From Pseudoflavonifractor sp. 524-17 (GTDB lineage: Bacteria; Bacillota; Clostridia; Oscillospirales; Oscillospiraceae), in the NCBI RefSeq assembly GCF_009935845.1, contig NZ_QWEK01000007.1, positions 1-64,000 of the forward strand: a DNA stretch of 64,000 nucleotides, read 5' to 3'. Below are positions 8,494 to 17,497 of this stretch, in pieces; within the stretch, counting starts at the first letter, position 1, and each line of letters starts with the position of its first letter. The notes under the pieces were generated by a model, which was not told the origin of the DNA, did not search any database, and worked only from the letters and a program-made list of their open reading frames with translations. Position numbers and translations under genes: made by a program.

Positions 8494-9040
8494 GATCACG
8501 GCCTACCGGCCCCAGGACCAGCAGGAGGCGGCGGACCGGGAGATGATGCTGGAATACATCCGCCAATTTCCCGACACCATTTTGACCCGGGAAAACCGGA
8601 TCGCCCACATGACCGCGTCCGGCTTTGTGGTCAACGCCGATGCCAGCCGGGTGCTGATGGCCCACCACAACATCTTCAAGGTGTGGGCGTGGACCGGGGG
8701 CCACGCCGACGGGGAGGGGGATCTCCTGTCCGTGGCCCTGCGGGAGGCCCAAGAGGAGACGGGGATCCGCCATATCAGTCCCCTGTCGGAAAAGGCGGCG
8801 TCTCTGGAGATTCTGCCGGTGTGGGGCCATGTGAAGCGGGGGGAGTACGTCCCCGCCCACCAGCACCTCAACGTGACGTACCTGCTCCTAGCGGACGACG
8901 CCGATCCCCTTGCCCCCCGGCCGGGGGAGAACACCAAGGTGGGCTGGCTGCCGGCGGATACCCTGCTGAACTGCACCAACGAGTGGCAGATGGACTATGT
9001 GTACACCAAGCTGCTCCGCCGGGCCCGCCGGCTGCTGTAA
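8480..9040 (+). CDS. NUDIX hydrolase
   Basis: A 186-residue NUDIX protein. The Nudix box GGHADGEGDLLSVALREAQEETG is complete, with the REAQEETG metal-binding glutamates around residue 90. It should hydrolyse a nucleoside diphosphate linked to another group; the substrate cannot be read from sequence. It starts inside folA (14-base overlap) with GGGGGAG upstream, so the two are co-translated. A link to folate metabolism, such as dihydroneopterin triphosphate hydrolysis, is possible but only inferred from context. Confidence 0.88.
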   Translation: MYLDEITAYRPQDQQEAADREMMLEYIRQFPDTILTRENRIAHMTASGFVVNADASRVLMAHHNIFKVWAWTGGHADGEGDLLSVALREAQEETGIRHISPLSEKAASLEILPVWGHVKRGEYVPAHQHLNVTYLLLADDADPLAPRPGENTKVGWLPADTLLNCTNEWQMDYVYTKLLRRARRLL

Positions 9041-9159
9041 AATTCCTCACAAGTTTTTTGCTTTTTTCACCAATTTGTACTGGGAAAAAGAGGGGGGAGG
9101 GTGTATAATATATCCACCCCCATTTTTATGAGAAATAAATGCAAGGAGGATATATCGCC

Positions 9160-10494
9160 ATGATCCAAATTGACCTCTCCAATAGTACCGCGTTTCTGCC
9201 CCAGGACTGGCTCGCATCCCGGGAAGGGGCGCTGAACCAGGCCCGCGCCATGCTGGAAGAAGGCAACGGCCCCGGCGGCGAGTTTACCGGCTGGGTCCAT
9301 CTGCCCCGGGACTACGACAAGGAGGAGTTCGCCCGCATTCAGAAGGCGGCCAAGCGGATTCAGTCCGATTCCCAGGCCCTGGTGGTCATCGGCATCGGCG
9401 GTTCCTATCTGGGGGCCCGGGCGGTGGTGGAGCTGCTGCGCTCCCCCAACTACAATCTGAAGAAAAAAGATACCCCGGACATCTTCTTCGCCGGCAACGG
9501 CCTGTCCACCCGGGCCCTGCTGGAGACCATTGAGCTGGTGAAGGACCGGGATTTCTCCGTAAACGTCATCTCCAAGTCCGGCACCACCACCGAGCCCGCG
9601 GTGGCCTTCCGCATCTTCAAGGCCCTGCTGGAGGAGAAGTACGGCAAGGAGGGGGCGCGTAAGCGCATCTACGCCACCACCGACGCCCGCCGTGGGGCGC
9701 TGAAGGGCCTGGCCGACGCAGAGGGGTACGAGACCTTCGTGGTCCCCGACGCCGTGGGCGGGCGGTACTCGGTGCTCACTGCCGTGGGGCTGCTGCCCAT
9801 TGCCGTGTCCGGGGTGGATCTGGACGAGCTGATGGGGGGCGCGGCCCAGGCCATGGAGGCCCTGGCCAAGCCCGGACTGGACAACCCCGCCTGGCAGTAC
9901 GCCGCCGCCCGCCACGGGCTGTACTGCGCCGGGAAGAGCACCGAGGTGCTGGTGGGCTATGAGCCCTCCTTCCGCTTCTTCGCCGAGTGGTGGAAGCAGC
10001 TTTACGGTGAGAGCGAGGGCAAGGATCAAAAGGGCCTCTTCCCCGCCAGCGTGGAGTTCACCGCCGACCTGCACTCCATGGGCCAGTATATCCAGCAGGG
10101 CCAGCGGATCATGTTTGAGACGGTGGTCCGCTTTGCCCCCTCCGGCCAGGAGTATACCATCCCCAACGACCCGGACAATGTGGACGGACTCAACTTCCTC
10201 TCCGGCAAGGATCTCTCCTTCGTGGCGGAGCAGGCCATGCGGGGGACGCTGCTGGCCCATGTGGACGGCGGAGTGCCCAATGTGGTGCTCCAGGCCGGCG
10301 CCCAGGACGCACATACCGCGGGCGAGCTGATCTATTTCTTTGAGTATTCCTGCGGCCTGTCCGGCTATCTGCTGGGGGTCAACCCCTTCGACCAGCCCGG
10401 GGTGGAGGCCTATAAGAAAAATATGTACGCCCTGCTGGGCAAGCCCGGTTTTGAGGCGGAGAAAGCCAGGCTGGAGGCCCGCCTTGGGGGCTGA
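9160..10494 (+). CDS. pgi: Glucose-6-phosphate isomerase
   Basis: Interconverts glucose-6-phosphate and fructose-6-phosphate in glycolysis. The 444-residue size matches the short Firmicute form. Signatures: [17 protein letters not shown] near residue 70, [11 protein letters not shown] near 135 (sugar-phosphate binding), and [11 protein letters not shown]. The start at 9160 is preceded by AAGGAGG at a 10-base spacing; an ATG at 9139 overlaps that ribosome site. A TATAAT at 9104-9109 is a likely -10 box, but no good -35 is visible. Confidence 0.95.
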   Translation: MIQIDLSNSTAFLPQDWLASREGALNQARAMLEEGNGPGGEFTGWVHLPRDYDKEEFARIQKAAKRIQSDSQALVVIGIGGSYLGARAVVELLRSPNYNLKKKDTPDIFFAGNGLSTRALLETIELVKDRDFSVNVISKSGTTTEPAVAFRIFKALLEEKYGKEGARKRIYATTDARRGALKGLADAEGYETFVVPDAVGGRYSVLTAVGLLPIAVSGVDLDELMGGAAQAMEALAKPGLDNPAWQYAAARHGLYCAGKSTEVLVGYEPSFRFFAEWWKQLYGESEGKDQKGLFPASVEFTADLHSMGQYIQQGQRIMFETVVRFAPSGQEYTIPNDPDNVDGLNFLSGKDLSFVAEQAMRGTLLAHVDGGVPNVVLQAGAQDAHTAGELIYFFEYSCGLSGYLLGVNPFDQPGVEAYKKNMYALLGKPGFEAEKARLEARLGG

Positions 10495-10543
10495 CAGGCC
10501 GGACGGCGGTTTTTTGAATTTTCAATGAACTTCCAGGAAGCAG

Positions 10544-10572
10544 TTGCAATTAAGGGCGAGACATGGTAACAT
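10544..10572 (+). promoter_or_regulatory. Sigma-A promoter of the P-loop gene
   Basis: TTGCAA (10544-10549), a 17-base spacer and TAACAT (10567-10572), upstream of the gene at 10626. Confidence 0.6.
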
Positions 10573-10625
10573 GGAGAAAAGACCGGGGGACTTCCTCCCG
10601 GCGGACGAGTTAAGGAGTGATAACT

Positions 10626-11036
10626 ATGGTGAGAGTGATCATGGGTGTCAAGGGCACCGGCAAGACCAAGCAGATGATCGACCTCATTAATTCTGCGGTC
10701 CACAGCGAGCACGGCAACGTGGTCTGTATCGAGCGCGGGAATAAGCTGACCTATGACATCCATTCTAAAATCCGTCTGGTGGAGGCCAGCCACTACGACA
10801 TTACCTCCTACGAGGTAATGAAGGGCTTCATCAGCGGTATGTATGCCGGCAACTATGACATTACCCATGTCTTTATCGACAGCCTGACCAAGATCGTGGG
10901 CGTGGATCTGGACAACCGGACTGAGGAGTTCCTGGACTGGCTCAACGCTTTCTCCGATAAAAACAGCATCAAATTCACCGTCAGCATCAGCGCTGACGAG
11001 GAGCTGGCCACCGACGGCATGAAGAAATATTTCTAA
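10626..11036 (+). CDS. Small P-loop NTPase-like protein, unknown role
   Basis: A 136-residue cytoplasmic protein with a Walker A motif GVKGTGKTK at about residues 7-15 and a hydrophobic strand ending in D (THVFID, about 89-94) as a plausible Walker B. The fold looks like a minimal RecA/PilT-type nucleotide-binding domain without further domains. AAGGAG sets the start at 10626. It has its own promoter and a GC-rich hairpin after it (11053-11061/11076-11084). I do not recognise a named family, and no neighbour suggests a function. Confidence 0.72.
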   Translation: MVRVIMGVKGTGKTKQMIDLINSAVHSEHGNVVCIERGNKLTYDIHSKIRLVEASHYDITSYEVMKGFISGMYAGNYDITHVFIDSLTKIVGVDLDNRTEEFLDWLNAFSDKNSIKFTVSISADEELATDGMKKYF

Positions 11037-11176
11037 AGAAAATAGAAGCGCCAGCGGCGGCTGCAGAGAGTTGCGGCCGCCGCTTTACGTATTCAAAAAA
11101 ATTAAAATTTTCCTGTGCAATAAAAGCGGGGTCCCAGCCGTTATATTGACAGAGAAGATAGAAAGGACGTGGCGAC

Positions 11177-11932
11177 ATGAAACAAATCAACTGGAAAAAG
11201 AGCATTGGCACGCTGGTACTGGCGGGGGCGCTGACGGCGGGGACCGCCGCGGCCACCGCGGCAGTGGTGCGGCAGAAGGTGACGGCGGAGCTGCGGCCGG
11301 ACATTACACTGAAAGTAAACGGTCAGGCGCAGAATCTGGATAAAGCGCCTTTGAGCTATAACGGCACCACCTATCTGCCGGTGCGGGCAGTGGGAGAAAT
11401 GGTGGGCATGAAGGTGGACTGGGACGGGAAGAGCCAGACTGTCTCCCTCACAGGGCAGACCGGTACCAGTACAGCGGCGCCCACCACCCCGGCGGGGCTG
11501 ATCAGCGTAGACCGGGCCAAGGAGATCGCGCTGAAGGACGCAGGGCTGCGTGGGGACGAAGTGACCTTCCTGAAAAACAAGCTGGATCGGGAGGACGGCC
11601 GGCAGATCTATGAGATCGACTTCTACACTAGTCAGACTAAACACAACTACGACATTGACGCCGTTACAGGGGAGATCCGCAAGCACGAGATGGAAAACTG
11701 GAACCAGAATACCGGAAACGCCTCCGGCGACATTGGTCTGGACCAGGCCAAGGCCATCGCGGCGGAGCACATCGGTGTGCCCCTGAGCCAGCTGACGATC
11801 CGCAAGGCAGAGGCCGATTGGGACAACGGCCGCAAGGAGTACGAAATTGAGGTCTACCACGGAACCACTGAGTACGAGTTTACCATTGACGCCGCCACCG
11901 GTGCCATTCTGGACGTGGATATGGAGCGATAA
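11177..11932 (+). CDS. Secreted stalk-domain protein with two PepSY domains
   Basis: A 251-residue exported protein. Residues 1-30 form a signal peptide. A copper-amine-oxidase-type N-terminal (stalk) domain follows at about 38-90 (LKVNGQAQNL, TYLPVRAVGEMVG). Two PepSY modules follow, about 108-170 and 185-250, each ending in the typical YDIDAVTGEI / FTIDAATGAI strand. PepSY domains often inhibit or modulate peptidases. The following ECF sigma and membrane PepSY genes suggest an envelope-stress module; that grouping is inference. Confidence 0.85.
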   Translation: MKQINWKKSIGTLVLAGALTAGTAAATAAVVRQKVTAELRPDITLKVNGQAQNLDKAPLSYNGTTYLPVRAVGEMVGMKVDWDGKSQTVSLTGQTGTSTAAPTTPAGLISVDRAKEIALKDAGLRGDEVTFLKNKLDREDGRQIYEIDFYTSQTKHNYDIDAVTGEIRKHEMENWNQNTGNASGDIGLDQAKAIAAEHIGVPLSQLTIRKAEADWDNGRKEYEIEVYHGTTEYEFTIDAATGAILDVDMER

Positions 11933-12047
11933 AATTCCGCCGTTGGGGCAAGCTCTGCAAAAGAGGGAGTGCTGGGGTGCGCCAAATCCGGCGTACCCCG
12001 GCAAAGTTTGTTAAAACGGGATGCCGAAGGCTTTGGGGGGAGTATAG

Positions 12048-12623
12048 GTGCTTTTCATGACGCAGAGCGTCCAGGCGGAGGAGCGGCGGTTGGACGGCGC
12101 CAGGTGCGAGGAGCTGCTGGCCGGGATTGGCCTGGGGGATCCGGGGGATTTTGAAACCTTTTACCAGGCCACCAACCGGGCCATCTACGCCTACGCCCTC
12201 TCCCTGACCCGCAGCCACTACGATGCCCAGGATCTGATGATGGAGACTTATTTGAAAATCCGTTCCGCAGCCCACCTCTACCGTCCCCAGGGAAAGCCCA
12301 TGGCCTGGGTTTTTACCATCACCCGCAACCTGGCCCGAGACCAGCAGCGGCGCAGCGACCGGGAGGCTTTGATGGGGGACTGCCCTCCGGGGACCCTGGC
12401 CCTGGCGGCGGAGGCTCCGGGGGAGGACGCCCTGGTTCTGCGCCAGGCCATCCAGGTGCTGGGGGCGGAGGAGCGGCAGATCATTCTGCTCCACGCGGTG
12501 TCAGGCTTGAAGCACCGGGAGATTGCCCAGATACTGGAACGGCCCCTGTCCACAGTACTGTCAAAATACCGCCGGGGACTGGCCAAGCTGCGGACGGCTC
12601 TGCGGGCGGGAGAGGAGGGATAG
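12048..12623 (+). CDS. ECF-type RNA polymerase sigma factor (first)
   Basis: A 191-residue sigma-70 family protein. Region 2 spans about residues 40-105 (IYAYALSLTRSHYDAQDLMMETYLKI), and region 4 about 130-185 with the helix-turn-helix LKHREIAQILERPLSTVLSKYRRGLAKL. The probable start is GTG at 12048, five bases after GGGGAG; the in-frame ATG at 12057 is the alternative. The next gene begins two bases after the stop, the usual sigma/anti-sigma arrangement. Confidence 0.85.
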   Translation: MLFMTQSVQAEERRLDGARCEELLAGIGLGDPGDFETFYQATNRAIYAYALSLTRSHYDAQDLMMETYLKIRSAAHLYRPQGKPMAWVFTITRNLARDQQRRSDREALMGDCPPGTLALAAEAPGEDALVLRQAIQVLGAEERQIILLHAVSGLKHREIAQILERPLSTVLSKYRRGLAKLRTALRAGEEG

Positions 12624-12625
12624 GA

Positions 12626-13303
12626 ATGGGAAAGAGCTGGAGCGGCCCCGAGCTGGAGCAGGCCCTGCGCCGGGCGGTAAACCGCAGCGTGCCTGATGTG
12701 TATGAGCAGGTGTCCCGGCAGAGCCCGCCGACGCTGCTCAACGGGGACGGCGTCGTCCCCTCCCAAAGCCCTGGCCGGCGCGGCTTTGCGTGGGTGGCGC
12801 TGCTGGTCCTTCTGGCGCTGATTGGAGGCGGGGCGTGGTGGCTGCTGGGCCGGAACGCGCCTGTCACTCTGGAGGAGGCAAAGGCCATCGCGCTGGAGTA
12901 CGCTGGAGTTTCCGCCGGCGAGGCGTCCTTTACCAAAGTGGAGCTGGAGCGGGACAAATTCCGTCAGGTTTACGAGCTGAGGTTTTCCACCATCCAGGCC
13001 GAATATGAGTGCGAGGTAGACCGCCGGACGGGAGAGATACATAAGCTGGAGACGCGGCCGCTTGCTGGCCCCCCGCCGGAGCCGGCGGACCAGCTCCTCA
13101 CCGCCGCCCAGGCGGAAGAGATCGCCCTGGCCCACGCGGGAGCTGCCGCGGAGCAGGTGAGGGAGAAGAAGACTAAGCGGGAGTCGGAGGACGGACAGAC
13201 CTATTATAAGGTAGAGTTCGAGGCAGGCAGCATGGAATACGAGTATAAAATCGACGCATACACCGGCGCCATTCTGGAGATGGAGTGGGATGAGGAGGAC
13301 TGA
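12626..13303 (+). CDS. Membrane-anchored PepSY protein, possible anti-sigma factor
   Basis: A 225-residue single-pass membrane protein: a cytoplasmic N-terminus of about 50 residues, a transmembrane segment at about 53-74 (FAWVALLVLLALIGGGAWWLL), and an extracytoplasmic part with two PepSY domains (about 78-140 and 155-220) like those of the secreted protein at 11177. Position directly after an ECF sigma and the cytoplasm-membrane-sensor layout suggest an anti-sigma factor, but no known anti-sigma motif is visible, so this role is inferred. Confidence 0.78.
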   Translation: MGKSWSGPELEQALRRAVNRSVPDVYEQVSRQSPPTLLNGDGVVPSQSPGRRGFAWVALLVLLALIGGGAWWLLGRNAPVTLEEAKAIALEYAGVSAGEASFTKVELERDKFRQVYELRFSTIQAEYECEVDRRTGEIHKLETRPLAGPPPEPADQLLTAAQAEEIALAHAGAAAEQVREKKTKRESEDGQTYYKVEFEAGSMEYEYKIDAYTGAILEMEWDEED

Positions 13304-13322
13304 GACGCGGGGAGATTTTATA

Positions 13323-13492
13323 GCGTCCCATTCTGAGAAGCTGTACCAATAGGCGGCAGCACGCGTCTGGACTGCATCAAAAACGCTTGAAATCCGCCAG
13401 GATTCCTGCGCGTTTCTTCCTTGCCAGCCAAAAAATTTTCTCGCTCATACACGCACTTCGCCTATTGGTACAGCTTCTGAGTGTTTGGACGC
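13323..13492. repeat. MITE-like palindromic element
   Basis: Terminal inverted repeats AGAAGCTGTACCAATAGGCG (13336-13355) and its exact complement (13459-13478), extended outward by GCGTCC (13323-13328) and GGACGC (13487-13492). They enclose about 100 bp without a gene. The form is that of a non-autonomous mobile or REP-like element. The 13304-13610 gap holds this plus a terminator. Confidence 0.7.
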
Positions 13493-13538
13493 CCTAGGGC
13501 GGGCTTGAAGCCCGCCCGCGCCATAGAATAGAAAACAA

Positions 13539-13580
13539 GGCCCCCAGCGGTACAATGCGTACCGCTGGGGGCCGTTTTTT
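13539..13580. terminator. Bidirectional terminator
   Basis: A 15-bp perfect stem (13539-13553 with 13559-13573) with GTTTTTT on the plus strand and TTGTTTTC on the minus strand, between convergent genes. Confidence 0.88.
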
Positions 13581-13610
13581 AGGGGAACTGGGTGCGTTCT
13601 GGTTCTTCTG

Positions 13611-15491
13611 TCAAGAGGAGGAACGGGCCAGGATGACGCGGATGCGGCCGCCCTGATCCTGGGCTTTGTCATAGTAGCCGGTGAGGGTATAGCCACCGCC
13701 GCTGACCCGGGCGAGGCTGGAGTAGTAATAGGTATCGTCCCGCACCTCGAACACGGCCACCCGCTCTGAGATGTCCAGGGTCTGGTTGCGGTCGGTAAGG
13801 GCGGTGTAGCCCAGAATGGCGTCCAGCCGGACGCTGTCCAGATTGGTGATGCGGTCCGGGGCGGATAGGCTGCCCTTGATAACACAGGGACCCTGCTTGA
13901 GGTTGTACACCCCGTTGGGGTTGACAATGGGGACCTCCTGACCCGCCACGTTGACCACGTAGCTGCTGGACACCATCATCCCCACGTTAACCTCATTGAC
14001 GCTGGTGAGGATGCCATAGGTGTGGGTGTCGCCGGTGGCCTCCCGGAGGATGAGGCGCTCAATCTCCCCCTGGGCGTTGGTGGAGCAGAAGCGGACCATG
14101 CGCTCGGTGATCTCCAGCCCGGCCAGCCGCTCGGGATAGACCCGCACAGCGGTGTCCTCATAGGTGTCCAAAATCTCCACGTTGGCGGCAAAAGACTTGT
14201 TGCCCAGGCGCTTGCCGTCCCGGCTGACCGTGCCGGAGAGCCGGACGGTGGTGGGACGCTTGATTTGCAGCTCCCCGTTCTCCGTGGTAATGCGCACCAG
14301 ATCGCCGGCGCGGTAGTTGGAGGTGGTGGGATAGCTGTTGACGGCGCCGGAGGTGGTCATAACGGTGATGGTGTGGCGGTTATAGGAGTTGCCCTGGTTG
14401 TCGGTATAGGGGCTGTCCGCCACGGCGGTGACAATGCCGTAGGTGGCGGTAATGACGCCGCTCTCCCCGGTGCCCCGCACCGCCGCCACATTGCCGGTGC
14501 GGCCCATGAGAAGGGTGACGTTGTCGCCGGTGCGGAACTGGCCTAGATTGCTGAAGGCGAAGGCGGCTTCATTGCTCTCCAGGGCGTAGACCTGGCCGGC
14601 CACGGTGACGCTGGCGGGGCTGGAGGTGTTGGGGGCCACGGCCTCCAGGGTGCCGGTGACCTGCTTGGTATAGGCCCACAGGGTATTCATGGGCTTGGAC
14701 CAGTAGACCACGTCCAGACTCTGGAGGGCGGCCAGGGAGGAGGCCTTCCCGTCCCGATATACCGTGGCGTTGGCCAGGTCGAAGGGGATCTTGGACTGCC
14801 AGTTGACGGCGTCGGCCACCACGGGGCCCTCCATGGCGTCATTGACCAAAGCCACCCGGTCGATGACGCCGTCGGCGCTGACCAGATTCTTGCCGGCCTC
14901 CAGCACGTTGAGGTAGTACACCCCGGACTTGTTCTTGGTAGTCATCAGGTTGTAGAAGAGGCAGAGCACGTCCCCCCGGGTGAGGGTGCTGTCAGCGGAG
15001 GCGGAGATCCCCTCGTCCAAATTCAGATTGCGGTAGGCCGCCATCTGTCCGGCGGGATAGGCCCCAGTGAAGTCGCTGTTCTCATAGCCCAGCAGCTTGA
15101 GCACCATGGTGACTCCCTCCGCCAGGGTGATGGAGCTGCCGGGGCGGAAGGTGCCGTCCAGGTAGCCGGAGACATAGCCCGCCCCCACCGCGGCCTGGAT
15201 ATAGGGCGCGGCCCAGTGGCTTTTGGGCACATCGGGGTAGGGGGAGACGCTGGCGGCGTCCCCAGCGCTGTCCCGGAAGGGGGAGGCGGAGATCACCATG
15301 CGGGTGAATTCCGCCCGGGTGACGGTACTGCTCAGGTTGAGATTGCCGTTTTGGTCGCCCACCATGATGTCCAGGGCGGCCAGCACCTCGGCGGCCTCCT
15401 GCCGGTCAGGCGCCGCGGCCAGGGCTGCCGGCAGCAGTCCCACCGCCAGCGCGGCCGCGGCCAGGGCGGAGAGAATACGTTTTTTCATCAT
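13611..15491 (-). CDS. Secreted SLH-domain surface protein
   Basis: A 626-residue exported protein. It starts MMKKRILSALAAAALAVG, a signal peptide cut near ALAAA. SLH repeats occupy about residues 30-190 (YPDVPKSHWAAPYIQAAVGAGYVSGYLDGTFRPG is the classical second repeat). The remaining 430 residues are beta-rich and unassigned. The start at 15491 has AAGGAG; an in-frame TTG at 15506 lies upstream of that site. It directly follows the ABC permease gene and probably ends the TetR-MacAB operon, so an S-layer protein is co-expressed with an exporter. Confidence 0.85.
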   Translation of the reverse strand: MMKKRILSALAAAALAVGLLPAALAAAPDRQEAAEVLAALDIMVGDQNGNLNLSSTVTRAEFTRMVISASPFRDSAGDAASVSPYPDVPKSHWAAPYIQAAVGAGYVSGYLDGTFRPGSSITLAEGVTMVLKLLGYENSDFTGAYPAGQMAAYRNLNLDEGISASADSTLTRGDVLCLFYNLMTTKNKSGVYYLNVLEAGKNLVSADGVIDRVALVNDAMEGPVVADAVNWQSKIPFDLANATVYRDGKASSLAALQSLDVVYWSKPMNTLWAYTKQVTGTLEAVAPNTSSPASVTVAGQVYALESNEAAFAFSNLGQFRTGDNVTLLMGRTGNVAAVRGTGESGVITATYGIVTAVADSPYTDNQGNSYNRHTITVMTTSGAVNSYPTTSNYRAGDLVRITTENGELQIKRPTTVRLSGTVSRDGKRLGNKSFAANVEILDTYEDTAVRVYPERLAGLEITERMVRFCSTNAQGEIERLILREATGDTHTYGILTSVNEVNVGMMVSSSYVVNVAGQEVPIVNPNGVYNLKQGPCVIKGSLSAPDRITNLDSVRLDAILGYTALTDRNQTLDISERVAVFEVRDDTYYYSSLARVSGGGYTLTGYYDKAQDQGGRIRVILARSSS

Positions 15492-15506
15492 CAGTTGCTC
15501 CTTCAA

Positions 15507-16730
15507 TCAGTCGTAACGCAGCGCGTCGATGGGGTTGAGCCTTGCGGCCTTGTTGGCGGGGAGATAGCCGAAGAGGACGCCGATTGCCACGGACACGCCG
15601 AAGGCCACGGCGATGCCGTCCAGGGTGGGGACGGCCACAAAGCCGTCGTTGCCGGTGCCCAGGACCACGGCGATCACATTGGTGAGCACGTTGGCCATGA
15701 TAATGCCCAGCACAATGCCAATGGAGCCGCCGATGGCGGAGGTGGTGCCAGCCTCAATGACGAACTGGCTGCGGATATCCTTACCCTTGGCCCCCAGGGA
15801 TTTCCGGATGCCGATCTCCCGAGTGCGCTCGGTGACGGAGACCAGCATGATGTTCATAATGCCGATGCCCCCCACCAACAGAGAGATGGCGGCGATGAGC
15901 GTGAGGATCATCATCAGCGTGTTGAGCATGGAGTCCATGGCGTCCATCATCTCCGCCGAGGTCATGACCATGTAGTAGTCTGAACTTTGAAAGGTCTGAA
16001 ACAGCCGGTTTTCCACAATTCCCTTGGCCGCGGAGGCGGTCTCCCGGCTGGTGCTGGTGAAGAGGTAGAAACTGGCGTCGGCCATATTGGACAGCCGCAA
16101 AGCGCTGGTGTAGGGCAGATAGACCTTGTCGTCGGCGCTGCCCTCGGCGCTGTCGCCGCTCTCCTCCAGCACGCCCACCACAGTGAAGGGGGCCCCGCCG
16201 ATGGAGAGGGTCTGCCCCAGGCCGTTGTTCCCAAAGGCCTCCCGGTTCAGGTAGGAGCCGATGACGCACACGTTCTGATAGCGCTCCACGTCGATATACT
16301 TGACAAAGCGGCCCTGGGCCAGGGTTTCCCCGTTCATGGTCTGGCCCTTGCTGTTGAAAAAGGACTCTCCCACGCCGTAGATGCTGGTGCGCTTGAACTC
16401 GTCCGAGCCGTGGCGGACTTTTGCCGGCGCGCTGACGTAGGGGGTGACGCCGGAGAGGTACTGGGGGTACTTCTCTACCAGGGCGTACATATCCTCCGGC
16501 TCAACCGAACGGGAGGAGCCGCCCCCCCGGCCAAAGATCTGGACTTGGATCAGGTTGGCGCCCAGCTGCTCAAACTGGCGGTTCATGTAGTTCTGCATTC
16601 CGTTGCCCAGGCTGGTGATGATAATCACCGCGGCCACGCCGATGATGATGCCCAGCATGGTGAGCAGGGCGCGCATCTTGCTGGTGACCAGAGATTTGAT
16701 GGCCAGGCGGAAGGACTGGGTAAAATTCAT
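15507..16730 (-). CDS. MacB-type ABC transporter permease
   Basis: A 407-residue permease with one N-terminal transmembrane helix (about 20-42, ALLTMLGIIIGVAAVIII), a large extracytoplasmic MacB_PCD domain (about 45-240) and three C-terminal helices of the FtsX domain (about 275-395, including LLVGGIGIMNIMLVSVTERTREIG). It pumps substrates together with the ATPase upstream and the adaptor protein. Start overlaps the ATPase stop by four bases (ATGA), implying coupled translation. Substrate unknown: peptides, lantibiotics or lipids are typical. Confidence 0.92.
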   Translation of the reverse strand: MNFTQSFRLAIKSLVTSKMRALLTMLGIIIGVAAVIIITSLGNGMQNYMNRQFEQLGANLIQVQIFGRGGGSSRSVEPEDMYALVEKYPQYLSGVTPYVSAPAKVRHGSDEFKRTSIYGVGESFFNSKGQTMNGETLAQGRFVKYIDVERYQNVCVIGSYLNREAFGNNGLGQTLSIGGAPFTVVGVLEESGDSAEGSADDKVYLPYTSALRLSNMADASFYLFTSTSRETASAAKGIVENRLFQTFQSSDYYMVMTSAEMMDAMDSMLNTLMMILTLIAAISLLVGGIGIMNIMLVSVTERTREIGIRKSLGAKGKDIRSQFVIEAGTTSAIGGSIGIVLGIIMANVLTNVIAVVLGTGNDGFVAVPTLDGIAVAFGVSVAIGVLFGYLPANKAARLNPIDALRYD

Positions 16731-17494
16731 ACCCCCACCGCCTCTCCGCCGAAGGTGTCGTCCTCGATCTCGCTTTCGTCGTCGTGGGGCTGCACCACCG
16801 CCTGGGGATCGCTGGAGTCCCCGTCATAGACGATCCGGCCGTCCTGAAGGCGGACAATCCGGTCTGCCTTTACGGCAATGGAGTTGTCGTGGGTGATGAG
16901 CACCACGGTGTCCCCCTCCCGGTGGAGCTTTTTCAGGAAGGAGAGCACCTCCCGGCCGGTGCGGGAGTCCAGGGCGCCGGTGGGCTCGTCGGCCAGAATC
17001 ACCGACGGCTCTCCCGCCAAGGCCCGGGCGATGGACACCCGCTGCTGCTGTCCGCCGGACAGCTGGCTGGGGAGGTTGCGCCACTTGTCCCGCAGGCCCA
17101 CCCGCTCCAGGGAGCGCAGGGCCCGCTCCTTCCGCTCCCCGGCGGACAGGCCGGCATAGAGCAGGGGGAGTTCCACATTTTCCAGCACATTGAGCTTGGG
17201 GATGAGGTTGTACTGCTGGAAGATGAAACCCAGCATTTTGTTGCGGATCTCCGCCTGCTGGTCATCCTCCATGGTGGACACGTCGATGCCCCCCAGGTGG
17301 TAGGAGCCGGAGGTGGGCACGTCCAGACAGCCGATGATGTTCATGGCGGTGGACTTGCCGGAGCCGGAGGAGCCCACAATGGCCACAAACTCCCCCTGGT
17401 CGATGGTGAGGGTGACGCCGTCCAGGGCGTGGACGGTCTCCTCTCCCATCTGGTAGATTTTATAGACGTCCTTTAATTCAATGAGATGTTCCAA
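16727..17494 (-). CDS. MacB-type ABC transporter ATPase
   Basis: A 255-residue ATPase of the LolD/MacB family. Walker A GSSGSGKST at about 37-45, Q-loop QQYNLIPKL, signature LSGGQQQRVSIARAL at about 143-157, Walker B VILADEPTGALD at about 162-173, and H-loop ITHD. The start is TTG at 17494, seven bases after GGGAGG. The C-terminal acidic tail of about 25 residues is longer than usual. It lies four bases after the adaptor gene. Confidence 0.94.
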   Translation of the reverse strand: MEHLIELKDVYKIYQMGEETVHALDGVTLTIDQGEFVAIVGSSGSGKSTAMNIIGCLDVPTSGSYHLGGIDVSTMEDDQQAEIRNKMLGFIFQQYNLIPKLNVLENVELPLLYAGLSAGERKERALRSLERVGLRDKWRNLPSQLSGGQQQRVSIARALAGEPSVILADEPTGALDSRTGREVLSFLKKLHREGDTVVLITHDNSIAVKADRIVRLQDGRIVYDGDSSDPQAVVQPHDDESEIEDDTFGGEAVGV

Positions 17495-17497
17495 GGC

